A stretch of DNA of 7,083 nt from an uncultured Chloroflexota bacterium. Lineage in GTDB: Bacteria > Chloroflexota > Limnocylindria > Limnocylindrales > CSP1-4. How positions within the stretch are numbered: position 1 is the first letter of the stretch; each line of letters starts with the position of its first letter. The notes under the pieces were generated by a model, which worked only from the letters and a program-made list of their open reading frames with translations, ran no database searches and was not told the origin of the DNA. The stretch is from assembly GCA_903928275.1 (NCBI GenBank), contig CAIYQJ010000092.1, positions 1 through 7,083 on the forward strand. Direction: 5' to 3'. This document shows positions 1 through 5,514 of this stretch, piece by piece. The position numbers and the translations under genes were made by a program.

Positions 1-205
1 CGGCATGGTCGTCGCTGATGACGAGGCGGACGCCCCGGAGACCGCGCTCGACGAGCGAGCGGATGAACCGTGGCCAGGCGGACCCCTCGTCGTGCCCCGG
101 GGACAGCTCGAGGCCGAGCACCCGGCGCTCACCCGACGCGGTGACGCCGGTCGCGACGAGGGCGGCCATGCTGACGACCCGTCCTCCCTCGCGGACCTTG
201 AGGTA
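1..205 (-). CDS. IS256-family transposase, exon 2 (partial, runs off the window)
   Basis: Read on the minus strand from 205, this encodes YLKVREGGRVVSMAALVATG, then an ERRVLGLELSPG segment, and ends with a GLRGVRLVISDDHA segment. That is the IS256 core directly following LDAT. Joined to exon 1 it gives LDAT-YLKVR in frame, the family consensus. The Asp in LVISDDHA matches the second catalytic Asp of the DDE triad. The catalytic Glu and the C-terminal part lie beyond position 1. The frame is open through all 68 visible codons, so the gene looks functional if the intron splices. There is no start codon here: the segment is meant to be read only after splicing. Confidence 0.85.
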
Positions 206-208
206 GTA

Positions 209-265
209 GGGTCGGACCGAGGCGCGGTGGCGACCTCTCGGCCGCTCCGTCTCCCCGGCCCGCCC
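209..265 (-). ncRNA. Group II intron domain VI with bulged branch-point adenosine
   Basis: The stem GGGCGGGCCG (265-256) pairs with CGGTCCG-A-CCC (219-209), giving 10 base pairs including one G-U. A212 is left unpaired, the seventh base from the intron's 3' end. Family knowledge: the bulged A in domain VI supplies the 2'-OH for lariat formation and is usually 7-8 nt from the 3' splice site, as here. The distal part of the domain (255-220) is a GC-rich extension that I did not fold in detail. Confidence 0.85.
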
Positions 266-268
266 TCC

Positions 269-302
269 GAACCGGACGTGCGCGTTGCCACGCATCCGGC
301 TC
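269..302 (-). ncRNA. Group II intron domain V (catalytic hairpin)
   Basis: This is a 34-nt hairpin on the minus strand that begins GAGCCGGATG, has a GCAA (GNRA) tetraloop, and ends CGTCCGGTTC. The AGC catalytic triad is in the 5' strand, and the two strands pair with the usual internal bulge. Length, triad and tetraloop all match domain V, the most conserved part of group II ribozymes, which binds the catalytic metals. It begins 9 nt after the RT stop codon. Confidence 0.92.
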
Positions 303-311
303 TCCACGACC

Positions 312-1763
312 TCATGCCGGTGCGTTCACCATTGATCCGCTCACCCGCTCCGTCCACGGCAGGGGGATCCGTCCGCCCCGGTAGCGGTAGCGGCTGACCG
401 CCACCGCGCCCGGGTTGAACAGGGTCACCTCGCCCTCCGTCGGCCACCACCCCGGAAGGGAGCGCCGGCGGAGCTGCGTCCAGTTGGACCGGCGATGCTT
501 GTGGCGGAGCCAGCACACCACCCGGCGCCAGACGAAGGCGCGCAGGTAGCTGAAGGTCGCCTTCGACACGCCGTGCCGGAAGTAGGCGGTCCAGCCCCGG
601 AGCACCGGGTTGAGCCGGTGCAGGAGGATGGCGAGCGAGAGGCCCGTCGCCCCTCGGGTCAGCGCCCGCACCTTGGCCTTGACGGTCGCGAGGGCCGTCT
701 TGGCCGGATAGGTGTACACGAAGCGCCGGTCCGTGCCCCGCTTCTGGTGCCGCCTCACGCGGAAGCCCAGGAAGTCGAAGCCCTCGTCGATGTGGGCGAT
801 CCTCGTCTTGGTCAGGGACAGGCGCAGGCCCATCGGGGCGAGCACCGCCGCGGCCTCGTCGCGCACAGTCTCGGCGTGCGCGCGAGTGCCGGCCACGAGC
901 ACGACGAAGTCGTCCGCATAGCGGACGAGCCGGTACGTGGCCAGACCCGTGCGCCGCCGCTGCTGGCGCGCGCCCGAGTGCGCGCCCATCGCCGCCCAGG
1001 CCGCGACGAAGTGCTCGTCGAGGACCGAGAGGGCGATGTTGGCGAGCAGCGGGGAGAGGATGCCGCCCTGCGGGGTGCCCGTTTCGGTGTCCCGCTCGAC
1101 GCCATCCTCCCCGAGGATGCCGGCTCGCAGGAATGCCGCCACGAGCGCCAGCACGCGCCTGTCTCCGATCCGGGCGCGCACCCGGCCCAGCAGGGCCCGG
1201 TGGTCGATCTCGTCGAAGCAGGCCGAGATGTCCGCATCGACCACCCACTCGTACGAGCGGGAAGCGAAGAGGTGGATCTCGGCGATCGCGTCCTGGGTCC
1301 GTCGCCCGGGCCGGAAGCCGTACGAGCACGGCGCGAAGTCCGCCTCGAAGATCGGCTCCAGCACGAGCTTGAGCGCGGCCTGCACCACCCGGTCCCGGAC
1401 GGTCGGGATGCCCAGCCGGCGGCGCTTGCCGCCGGGCTTCGGGATCATCCGCTCGCGTACCGGGAGCGGCCGGAACGTGCGGGCCCGAAGGTCCGCCCGC
1501 AGGTCGGCGAGGAACACGGCCTCGCCGCGCCCGGCCTCGATCGAACTGGCCGTCTGGCCGTCGATGCCCGCCGAACGTGCGCCCCGGTTGCCCCGCACCC
1601 GGCGCCATGCAACGAGCAGGAACGCCGGGTCAGCAACGAGGTTGAAGAGGTCGACGAACCGACGAGCGTGATCGTCGGCTGCCCACCGGTACAGCTTGGC
1701 CTGCATCCGCAGTACCCGGGCCTCCGCCTCGGAAGGCATCGGCCACGGCGCGCCGGTGTTCAC
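312..1763 (-). CDS. ltrA: Group II intron-encoded reverse transcriptase/maturase
   Basis: This protein assists intron splicing and copies intron RNA into DNA during retrohoming. It has 483 residues. The RT domain shows RT0/1 GNRGARSAGIDGQT (58-71), RMIPKPGGKRRRLGIPTVRD (105-124), SYGFRPGRRTQDAI (147-160), motif A VDADISACFD (catalytic Asp 179), TPQGGILSPLLANI (230-243) and YADD (282-285). A thumb/X (maturase) domain follows, with LRGWTAYFRHGVSKATF (388-404). The C-terminal ~60 residues are basic, with no HNH endonuclease motif, so this is an En-minus type. The start is GTG at 1763 with AGGAGG at 1775-1770, spacing 6 nt. The stop is 9 nt before domain V. The symbol is generic; the structural class was not determined. 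The frame is intact and all RT motifs are present. Confidence 0.95.
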   Translation of the reverse strand: MNTGAPWPMPSEAEARVLRMQAKLYRWAADDHARRFVDLFNLVADPAFLLVAWRRVRGNRGARSAGIDGQTASSIEAGRGEAVFLADLRADLRARTFRPLPVRERMIPKPGGKRRRLGIPTVRDRVVQAALKLVLEPIFEADFAPCSYGFRPGRRTQDAIAEIHLFASRSYEWVVDADISACFDEIDHRALLGRVRARIGDRRVLALVAAFLRAGILGEDGVERDTETGTPQGGILSPLLANIALSVLDEHFVAAWAAMGAHSGARQQRRRTGLATYRLVRYADDFVVLVAGTRAHAETVRDEAAAVLAPMGLRLSLTKTRIAHIDEGFDFLGFRVRRHQKRGTDRRFVYTYPAKTALATVKAKVRALTRGATGLSLAILLHRLNPVLRGWTAYFRHGVSKATFSYLRAFVWRRVVCWLRHKHRRSNWTQLRRRSLPGWWPTEGEVTLFNPGAVAVSRYRYRGGRIPLPWTERVSGSMVNAPA

Positions 1764-1995
1764 CGGCGACCTCCTGCCCTGCAGCCGCCATCGCTGCGAG
1801 ATCGCTGTCCGCCTTCGCCCTGTGGCCGGCTTTCCCGGCCTCCGACTACTCCGCGGACTCCGCCCCAGCCCGAGGCGCTCGGCCGACGACGGGCCCGCCC
1901 GCCGGCGACAGACGATGCCGCCGGAGAGGGCCGCCTCGGACTGGTTCCCACGTTCACCTCACGACCGATCGACGGGTGTGGTGCCCAGCTTTTCC

Positions 1996-2026
1996 CCTGC
2001 AGCCATGGCCACAGATACGCCGCAGG
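1996..2026 (-). ncRNA. Domain I hairpin displaying the EBS1 guide sequence
   Basis: On the minus strand, CCTGCGGC (2026-2019) pairs with GCTGCAGG (2003-1996) to form an 8-bp stem, with one G-U, around a 15-nt loop. The loop holds TGTGGC (2013-2008), which pairs with the last six exon bases GCCACG (2377-2372): five Watson-Crick pairs and one G-U. It lies about 360 nt into the intron, the usual place for EBS1 in the terminal loop of a domain I stem. EBS1 selects the 5' splice site and the DNA target site. Confidence 0.7.
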
Positions 2027-2097
2027 CATTCTCCGTGGCCTCCGGGTGGACGGACGTTCCGTCCGACCGGAGACGACCGCCGGCAACTTCGACGGTC

Positions 2098-2104
2098 GCT
2101 CGAC
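2098..2104 (-). ncRNA. EBS2 guide sequence of the group II intron
   Basis: GTCGAGC on the minus strand (2104-2098) is fully complementary to GCTCGAC at 2384-2378, the seven exon bases just before IBS1. It lies about 90 nt upstream of EBS1 in domain I, as expected for EBS2. A seven-base match is weak alone but carries weight with its position and the adjoining EBS1-IBS1 match. Confidence 0.65.
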
Positions 2105-2371
2105 CACTGCCCGGCCCAGATCCGCCAGGTTCGAGCCGGTGTTCTCGCTTGAGGGGGTTCCACCACTGGTTCAGACCGACTTGCACCGTTCCGTCTTGCT
2201 TGCCGGACCCGGGTCGTCTGGCAGTGCCGACCCGTCCCGTCGTTGTCGGGGCTGCTCCCGTCCTCGCCCGCGTCTCCGGGTTCAGGCTGCCCCCAGCTTC
2301 ACCGGGCTGCTGCGACAGCCCGGCGGTGGGCCCTTCCATCCCACTCGGTCGAATGGCGCCTCGTGGCGCAC

Positions 2372-2384
2372 CGTGGCGTCGAGC
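2372..2384 (-). other. Intron binding site (IBS2-IBS1) in transposase exon 1
   Basis: The last 13 nt of exon 1 read GCTCGAC (IBS2) and GCCACG (IBS1). They pair with the EBS2 and EBS1 candidates in the intron. The sequence encodes the end of the conserved LWLDAT motif, so related IS256 copies would offer a near-identical homing site. Confidence 0.65.
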
Positions 2385-2875
2385 CAGAGGTACGGGTACG
2401 CGATGTCGTCGAGGGGCCGGCTCCGGAAGGCGGCGACCTCGGCGTCGAGCGGAGCGCACATCCGGCTGACCTCGCTCTTGCTGATCCCGGTGACCCCGAG
2501 CGCCCGGACGAGATCATCCACGCGACGGGTCGACACGCCCGCGACGTATGCCTCCTGGACGACCGCGAGCAGGGCCCGCTCGGTCCGCCGCCGCGGGTCG
2601 AGCAGGGAGGGCAGGTACGAGCCGTCGCGCACCCGCGGCACGTCGAGCTCGATCGTGCCCACGCGGGTGTCCCAGCGCCGCTCGCGGTATCCGTTGCGGT
2701 GCGTCAGGCGGCGCTCGGGGTCGCGCTCGCCCTTCGGCAGCCCGGTGAGCTCGGTCACCTCGGCCTCCATGATCGCCTGGGCGAGGAGGCGGACGCCCTC
2801 GCGCAGGACGTCGACCTCACCGTCGACGCTCATCTTGCGCAGGGTCTCGAGCAGGGACATGCTGTCGTCGGCCAC
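2372..2875 (-). CDS. IS256-family (Mutator-like) DDE transposase, exon 1 (N-terminal 168 codons)
   Basis: This is the N-terminal part of a DDE transposase that would move the element by cut-and-paste or copy-out of the IS ends. Seen in the protein: the MADDSMSLLETLRK start, the TELTGLPKGERDPERR and HRNGYRERRWDTRVG stretches, RRTERALLAVVQEAYVAGVS (about residues 97-115), GVTGISKSEVSRM, and YPYLWLDAT with the first catalytic Asp at residue 166. This order is typical of IS256 transposases. The start is GTG at 2875, preceded by GGAGG at 2889-2885 with 9 nt spacing; Met6 has no comparable site. The exon ends after codon 168 (ACG), where the intron's GTGCG begins. Without splicing, translation runs 29 codons into the intron and stops at 2282, giving a 197-aa truncated protein that lacks the other catalytic residues. 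Confidence 0.9.
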
Positions 2876-2956
2876 CGTGGTATTCCTCCGTGTCGTCGGT
2901 CTACTACTCCAACGACGCGAGGATGACGCGGTGGCCGCATTCGTTCACGGCCCCGC

Positions 2957-2982
2957 TGTTACACCAGTCTGGGGACACGACC
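2957..2982 (-). repeat. Terminal inverted repeat of the IS256-family element (transposase-proximal end)
   Basis: This is a 26-bp segment which on the minus strand starts GGTCGTGTCCCC and ends CTGGTGTAACA. It lies about 80 bp upstream of the transposase start. The inner GTGTAA core matches the pattern of IS256-family ends, where a GTGTAAAA-type inner block is common. The exact outer base is uncertain by a few nucleotides because the partner repeat is outside the window. Confidence 0.55.
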
Positions 2983-3065
2983 AGAGCGGCCGATGGGAGA
3001 GGGCGTCGGACCTGTGCCATCCGCTGTCGGCGGTGTCGAGCCGGCGCCAGCGGCTGATCGCGAAG

Positions 3066-3821
3066 TCAGGGCTTCTCGAAGACGTAGATCGCCGTGCCGT
3101 CGGAGTCGCCGGCGAGCTGATGCATCTGTCGCGCGATGCGGCTCCGGGCAAGGTACCGCTCCGCGCGCTCCATCGAGAAGGGAGGGGTATCGAAGGCGCG
3201 GATCGAGAGTCCGGCCGCTCGTGCGGCTGCGAACATCTCCGACGGGGGGCGGAGGCGATAGCCCCATGAAGGGATGAGGCGTGAGCCAGTCGAGGAGATG
3301 GCGTCCTGGATGAGGAACCGACCGCCGTGGCGCATGGACGCTGCACACTGTTCGAGGAACGACGGCAAGTCCTCAACGTGGCCGATGCTCTCGAGCGAGA
3401 TGAACAGGTCGACGTCCTCCGGCAACGACGCGCGATTGAAATCGCCGAGGCTCGCGTCGATCAAGGGGACGCGGCTGCGCATCTCCGTGTGCTGGCGCGG
3501 GGAGATCGTGATGCCGCTGTACCGGGCGGACGGCCATCGCAAAGACATTAGCCTCAGCACCTCGCCGACCCCGCAACCCAGGTCGAAGACGAACCTCCCG
3601 TCGAGCCAGCCCTCCAGATCGGCATACCTGAGCACCGCGTCCACGTGCGCGCCTTCGGTGGATCCGAGCATGAAGAAGACGTAGATCGTCTCGCCGAGCG
3701 ACAGGTAGTCCTCGGTGTCGGCGTCGTAGATCGCAGCAAGTTCGGCGGTCCCCGGGATGCGCCCGCTCGGCCCGGAGCGGCCGACAGCCGCAGGCGAGGG
3801 TGCCGACCACCCCCGGGTCAC
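3066..3821 (-). CDS. Class I SAM-dependent methyltransferase, substrate unknown
   Basis: This is a cytosolic Rossmann-fold methyltransferase of 251 residues. Motif I is FDLGCGVGEVLRLM (79-92), the glycine-rich SAM loop. GITISPRQ (103-110) follows the second strand and resembles the 'G(V/I)T(I/L)S' signature of cyclopropane-synthase-like and small-molecule C-methyltransferases. LESIGHVED (143-151) fills the motif IV position, and HGGRFLIQDA (165-174) is the post-core strand. About 75 residues precede the core. The start is GTG at 3821 with AGGAGG at 3835-3830, spacing 8. It follows the CFI-box-like gene by 15 nt and its SD abuts that gene's stop, so the two are probably co-transcribed and translationally coupled. 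The substrate could be a lipid, a small molecule or the neighbouring protein; the sequence does not say which. Confidence 0.88.
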   Translation of the reverse strand: MTRGWSAPSPAAVGRSGPSGRIPGTAELAAIYDADTEDYLSLGETIYVFFMLGSTEGAHVDAVLRYADLEGWLDGRFVFDLGCGVGEVLRLMSLRWPSARYSGITISPRQHTEMRSRVPLIDASLGDFNRASLPEDVDLFISLESIGHVEDLPSFLEQCAASMRHGGRFLIQDAISSTGSRLIPSWGYRLRPPSEMFAAARAAGLSIRAFDTPPFSMERAERYLARSRIARQMHQLAGDSDGTAIYVFEKP

Positions 3822-3822
3822 A

Positions 3823-3835
3823 AGGAGATCCTCCT
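3823..3835 (-). promoter_or_regulatory. Small hairpin enclosing the methyltransferase SD
   Basis: On the minus strand, AGGAG-GAT-CTCCT is a perfect 5-bp inverted repeat with a 3-nt loop, and the AGGAGG ribosome-binding site is its 5' arm. It starts one base after the TGA of the upstream gene. If it folds in mRNA, initiation of the methyltransferase would depend on ribosomes arriving at that stop codon. This is inferred from sequence only. Confidence 0.4.
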
Positions 3836-3836
3836 G

Positions 3837-4439
3837 TCAGTCGGCCCTCACGGAGTAGTCGCCAACGAGCTCATCGAAGACCGACCACGCCATGACGGCC
3901 GCCGCGTCCAGCTCGCCATACTCGATCAATGCGGTGAGCTTGGCGACCGCGTCAACATAGATCCGCGCCCAGACCGCATCGGCATCGGGCCGTGCGTCGA
4001 TGGCCTCAATCAACGCGGGCGCCGTCCGGTAGTACCGGCGGATCTGGTCTTCGCCGCTGGGCTGGTGGAGGACGTAGCCGTCCCGGAGCCGTCGAAACGC
4101 CCCGAGCTCTGCGCAGTCGTCGGGCAGGCCCTGGGCACGGACGCATGCGGTGGTGAGGATGCATCCACCACCGCCCGAGCTGGACGGCGAAGCCTCGACC
4201 GTCCAATCGGAGATCGCATATGTGCCGGAGGCACGCTTGCCGGCGCCATCGCGAATGACGAACCAGAAGATGCCCGCCGACGAGTCGACCCTCACGTCGA
4301 TCATTGCATCGGTGAACGACTTGCTCTCCTTCGTCCTCCTGCTGGTCATGACGACGTTGACGTGCTCCTCGTGATACTCGCCACCCTCAAGATTGATGAC
4401 CGGCACGTTGCCCCTCCAATCCTTGAACTGCGCACTCAT
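3837..4439 (-). CDS. Protein with C-terminal CFI-box-like domain, function unknown
   Basis: The protein has 200 residues in two parts. Residues 1-80 look like a small beta-rich domain, with VPVINLEGGEYHEEHVNVVM (12-31) and AGIFWFVIRD (55-64). A SPSSSGGGG linker (84-92) follows. Residues 93-195 begin CILTTACV, continue GLPDDCAELGAFRRLRD (104-120) and are then helical, with QIRRYYRTAPALIEAI (132-147). From memory this tail resembles the bacterial 'CFI-box' C-terminal domain found in varied hypothetical proteins (Gly-Cys-(F/Y/I)-(I/L)-T-(T/A), then a GxPDDC-like motif). Its role is not known to me. I chose ATG at 4439; the frame stays open upstream to 4670, but that stretch reads like non-coding sequence. 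The SD is weak (AGG directly before ATG). There is no signal peptide or membrane segment. Cys93, Cys99 and Cys109 could form a metal or disulfide site; this is inference. Confidence 0.72.
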   Translation of the reverse strand: MSAQFKDWRGNVPVINLEGGEYHEEHVNVVMTSRRTKESKSFTDAMIDVRVDSSAGIFWFVIRDGAGKRASGTYAISDWTVEASPSSSGGGGCILTTACVRAQGLPDDCAELGAFRRLRDGYVLHQPSGEDQIRRYYRTAPALIEAIDARPDADAVWARIYVDAVAKLTALIEYGELDAAAVMAWSVFDELVGDYSVRAD

Positions 4440-4461
4440 CCTGAAACTCTGGGCCGCGGTG

Positions 4462-4484
4462 CCGGGTTCTGAGCGCGAACCCGG
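4462..4484. promoter_or_regulatory. Perfect 8-bp inverted repeat upstream of the CFI-box-like gene
   Basis: CCGGGTTC (4462-4469), a 7-nt spacer, and GAACCCGG (4477-4484) form a perfect dyad. It lies 22 nt upstream of the chosen ATG of the two-gene unit. It could be an operator for a dimeric repressor or a 5'-UTR hairpin. It has no T-tract, so it is not an obvious intrinsic terminator. No clear -10/-35 pair was found around it. Confidence 0.4.
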
Positions 4485-4706
4485 TCTGGCCTTGGACCGG
4501 CGCCCTCTGCTCCCAGCCTGCTCAGATAGTGCGCCAGCAGTCGCATCCATTCCAAGGCGTCGAACGTACCGCCGGCCATCGGCCATCTTCCGTAGCCGCT
4601 GGCCGAGAACGGGGGGCGACCTGCATCCCGGGGCCACCCCGCAAGAGGAAGAGGCGGCCCCGAGCGTCACATCGGGTCTTCCCCCGGCTTCGTGGACGGC
4701 GATGCG

Positions 4707-4921
4707 TCACACGGCCGCGACGGCCGGACTCGAACGATCGCGCTCCTCGAAGTCGGCTGGGGATGGACAGCCGATCCCGCTCTGGCGACGGATCCGGTCG
4801 TGAGAAGACCTCGATCCACTCGACCCACCGCGGCGCGCGCCTCGGCCGGCATCGGCAAGCCGGAGCGGTCGATGAACTCGGTTCCGACGGACGCGAAGAA
4901 GCTGTCGGCCATCGCTGAAGA
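4707..4921 (-). pseudogene. Decayed IS3-family transposase (OrfB) C-terminal remnant
   Basis: Three consecutive pieces in three frames line up with the C-terminal end of IS3-family OrfB integrases. First, AMADSFFASVGTEFIDRSG followed by AEARAAV (about 4912-4826) matches the usual DNAMAESFFATLKTEL...RAEARRAV. After one extra G comes VEWIEVF (4824-4804), matching EWIEVFYN. The next residues are degenerate, and after a second frameshift PSPADFEER (4766-4740) matches the usual SPADFE end. The frame then closes at TGA 4709-4707. The conserved segments keep their order and spacing, which argues against chance. The catalytic residues upstream are missing, so the element is dead. Confidence 0.7.
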
Positions 4922-4971
4922 TCCCGTGCTCGCGAACCCGTCAACTCCGGCATCGGGCATCGTTCGGGTTG

Positions 4972-5205
4972 GATGTACCCTCGGACCTCCCGAGCGACGT
5001 AGCGCTTGAGACAGCGGATGATGGCGCCTTCCGCGTTGCCCTCCGCATTCCGTCGGGCAGCGACGTGGTCGATCGTCGGCTTGTCGAGGTGCAGCCGAAC
5101 GATGACGGTTCGATACAGCGCTGAGTCGGCCTGGCGGTGGCCGTCCCGGACCCTTGCCGCATCCGGACCCGTCGTCGACGGCAGCACCGTCGCCGAAGGA
5201 ACACG
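4972..5205 (-). pseudogene. Decayed IS110-family transposase C-terminal remnant
   Basis: On the minus strand, DGHRQADSALYRTVIVRLHL (5145-5086), then DHVAARRNAEG and IIRCLKRYVAREV (about 5025-4987), match the C-terminal tail of IS110-family transposases. The usual form is GGDRQANxALYRxxxVR...YxxRRxAEGxxxxExxRCLKRYxAREV. The ~20 codons before it (5205-5146) may be a degraded piece of the preceding conserved region, but this is weak. Nothing recognisable as the RuvC-like N-terminal domain is present, and the reading frame runs on into unrelated sequence. It abuts the IS3 remnant within about 50 bp, suggesting one element inserted into or recombined with the other. Confidence 0.65.
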
Positions 5206-5514
5206 GGGGCGGTGAATCCCTGCATTCCGGCGCCCACCGGACGGTCGCTGTCGCGAGGGCGCTGTGCGCCGTCCTCGCGCCGTGGCCGGTCCGCGGCTGC
5301 GTGGCTCCGTGGCTCCGTGGGCGGGACGTACGCGGCGCGGAACGCCGTCTACCACGCGGCCTGCCTCAAGAAGCAGAGGCCGCCGTCCGCTCCAGCGGGG
5401 ACGAGCCTCGTCTGCGGCCTCCTCCGCTTCTCTGCCCGGCCGCTCGAGCGGCGGCCCGTGCCGGAAGGAACGCAAGAGCGATGGGGTCCCAGAGGACGGC
5501 TGCCGGCGCCGGTG
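5206..5514. other. Intergenic stretch with no supportable gene
   Basis: This GC-rich sequence separates the IS110 remnant from the YcxB-like gene. Long open frames exist on both strands, but none shows a recognisable motif or a good SD. It contains a short tandem duplication of GTGGCTCC near 5301-5317 and a 14-bp palindrome at 5439-5452. It may include the 3' UTR of the sigma/YcxB operon and further decayed IS sequence. Confidence 0.4.
5439..5452. repeat. 14-bp perfect palindrome downstream of the YcxB-like gene
   Basis: GCCGCTCGAGCGGC is fully self-complementary. It lies about 60 nt past the stop of the YcxB-like gene, so it could help end transcription or bind a protein. There is no T-tract after it on either strand, so I do not call it a terminator. 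In DNA this GC-rich such a palindrome can also arise by chance. Confidence 0.3.

Larger units (their letters stand above)
206..2371 (-). mobile_element. Complete group II intron with its encoded reverse transcriptase
   Basis: This is a self-splicing ribozyme and retroelement of 2166 nt, in sense orientation inside the transposase gene. The 5' end is GTGCG (2371-2367), matching the GUGYG consensus. The 3' end is ...CCCTAC at 206, matching the AY consensus. Between them are about 600 nt of structured non-coding RNA (domains I-III and the start of IV), the RT gene in domain IV (312-1763), domain V (269-302) and domain VI (209-265). EBS1 and EBS2 candidates pair with the last 13 nt of exon 1. The boundaries are well fixed because removing 206-2371 restores the IS256 LDATYLKVR motif. 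A splice shifted by the repeated TAC would delete the conserved Tyr. All the parts needed for splicing appear present; activity has not been tested. Confidence 0.93.
1..2982 (-). mobile_element. IS256-family insertion sequence, 5' part, interrupted by a group II intron
   Basis: The element reads on the minus strand. From its outer end it contains the terminal inverted repeat (2957-2982), a leader of about 80 bp, transposase exon 1 (2372-2875), a group II intron (206-2371) and transposase exon 2 (205 to the window edge). The 3' part of the transposase and the second inverted repeat lie outside the window, so the target-site duplication cannot be checked here. The family is assigned from the transposase sequence and the IS256-like terminal repeat. 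The element ends about 84 bp downstream of the stop codon of the methyltransferase gene, so its insertion left that gene intact. Confidence 0.85.

Noticed and set aside
2127..2150. tRNA T-loop-like GGTTCGAGCC
   Set aside because: It lies in the structured RNA of intron domain I. No acceptor stem, anticodon arm or CCA is visible around it.
2983..3065. Possible terminator hairpins after the methyltransferase gene (AGCCG...CGGCT, CCGC...GCGG)
   Set aside because: The stems are only 4-5 bp, overlap each other and have no T-tract; they are no better than expected in DNA this GC-rich.
495..3269. A 924-codon open frame on the plus strand
   Set aside because: It runs antisense through the RT gene, intron domains I-III and transposase exon 1. 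Long antisense frames are common in high-GC DNA. Its protein has no recognisable motif, while the minus strand carries clear RT and transposase motifs.
4440..4670. N-terminal extension of the CFI-box-like protein to 277 aa
   Set aside because: The extra 77 residues are low-complexity Arg/Ser/Gly/Pro with no domain character, and the inverted repeat at 4462-4484 lies inside them. The ATG at 4439 precedes the ordered domain directly.
4522..5475. A 317-codon minus-strand frame as a single gene
   Set aside because: It is a chance join: an IS110 tail (about 5145-4972), a few codons of the IS3 remnant (4824-4770) and unrelated sequence on both sides. It has no coherent protein or SD.
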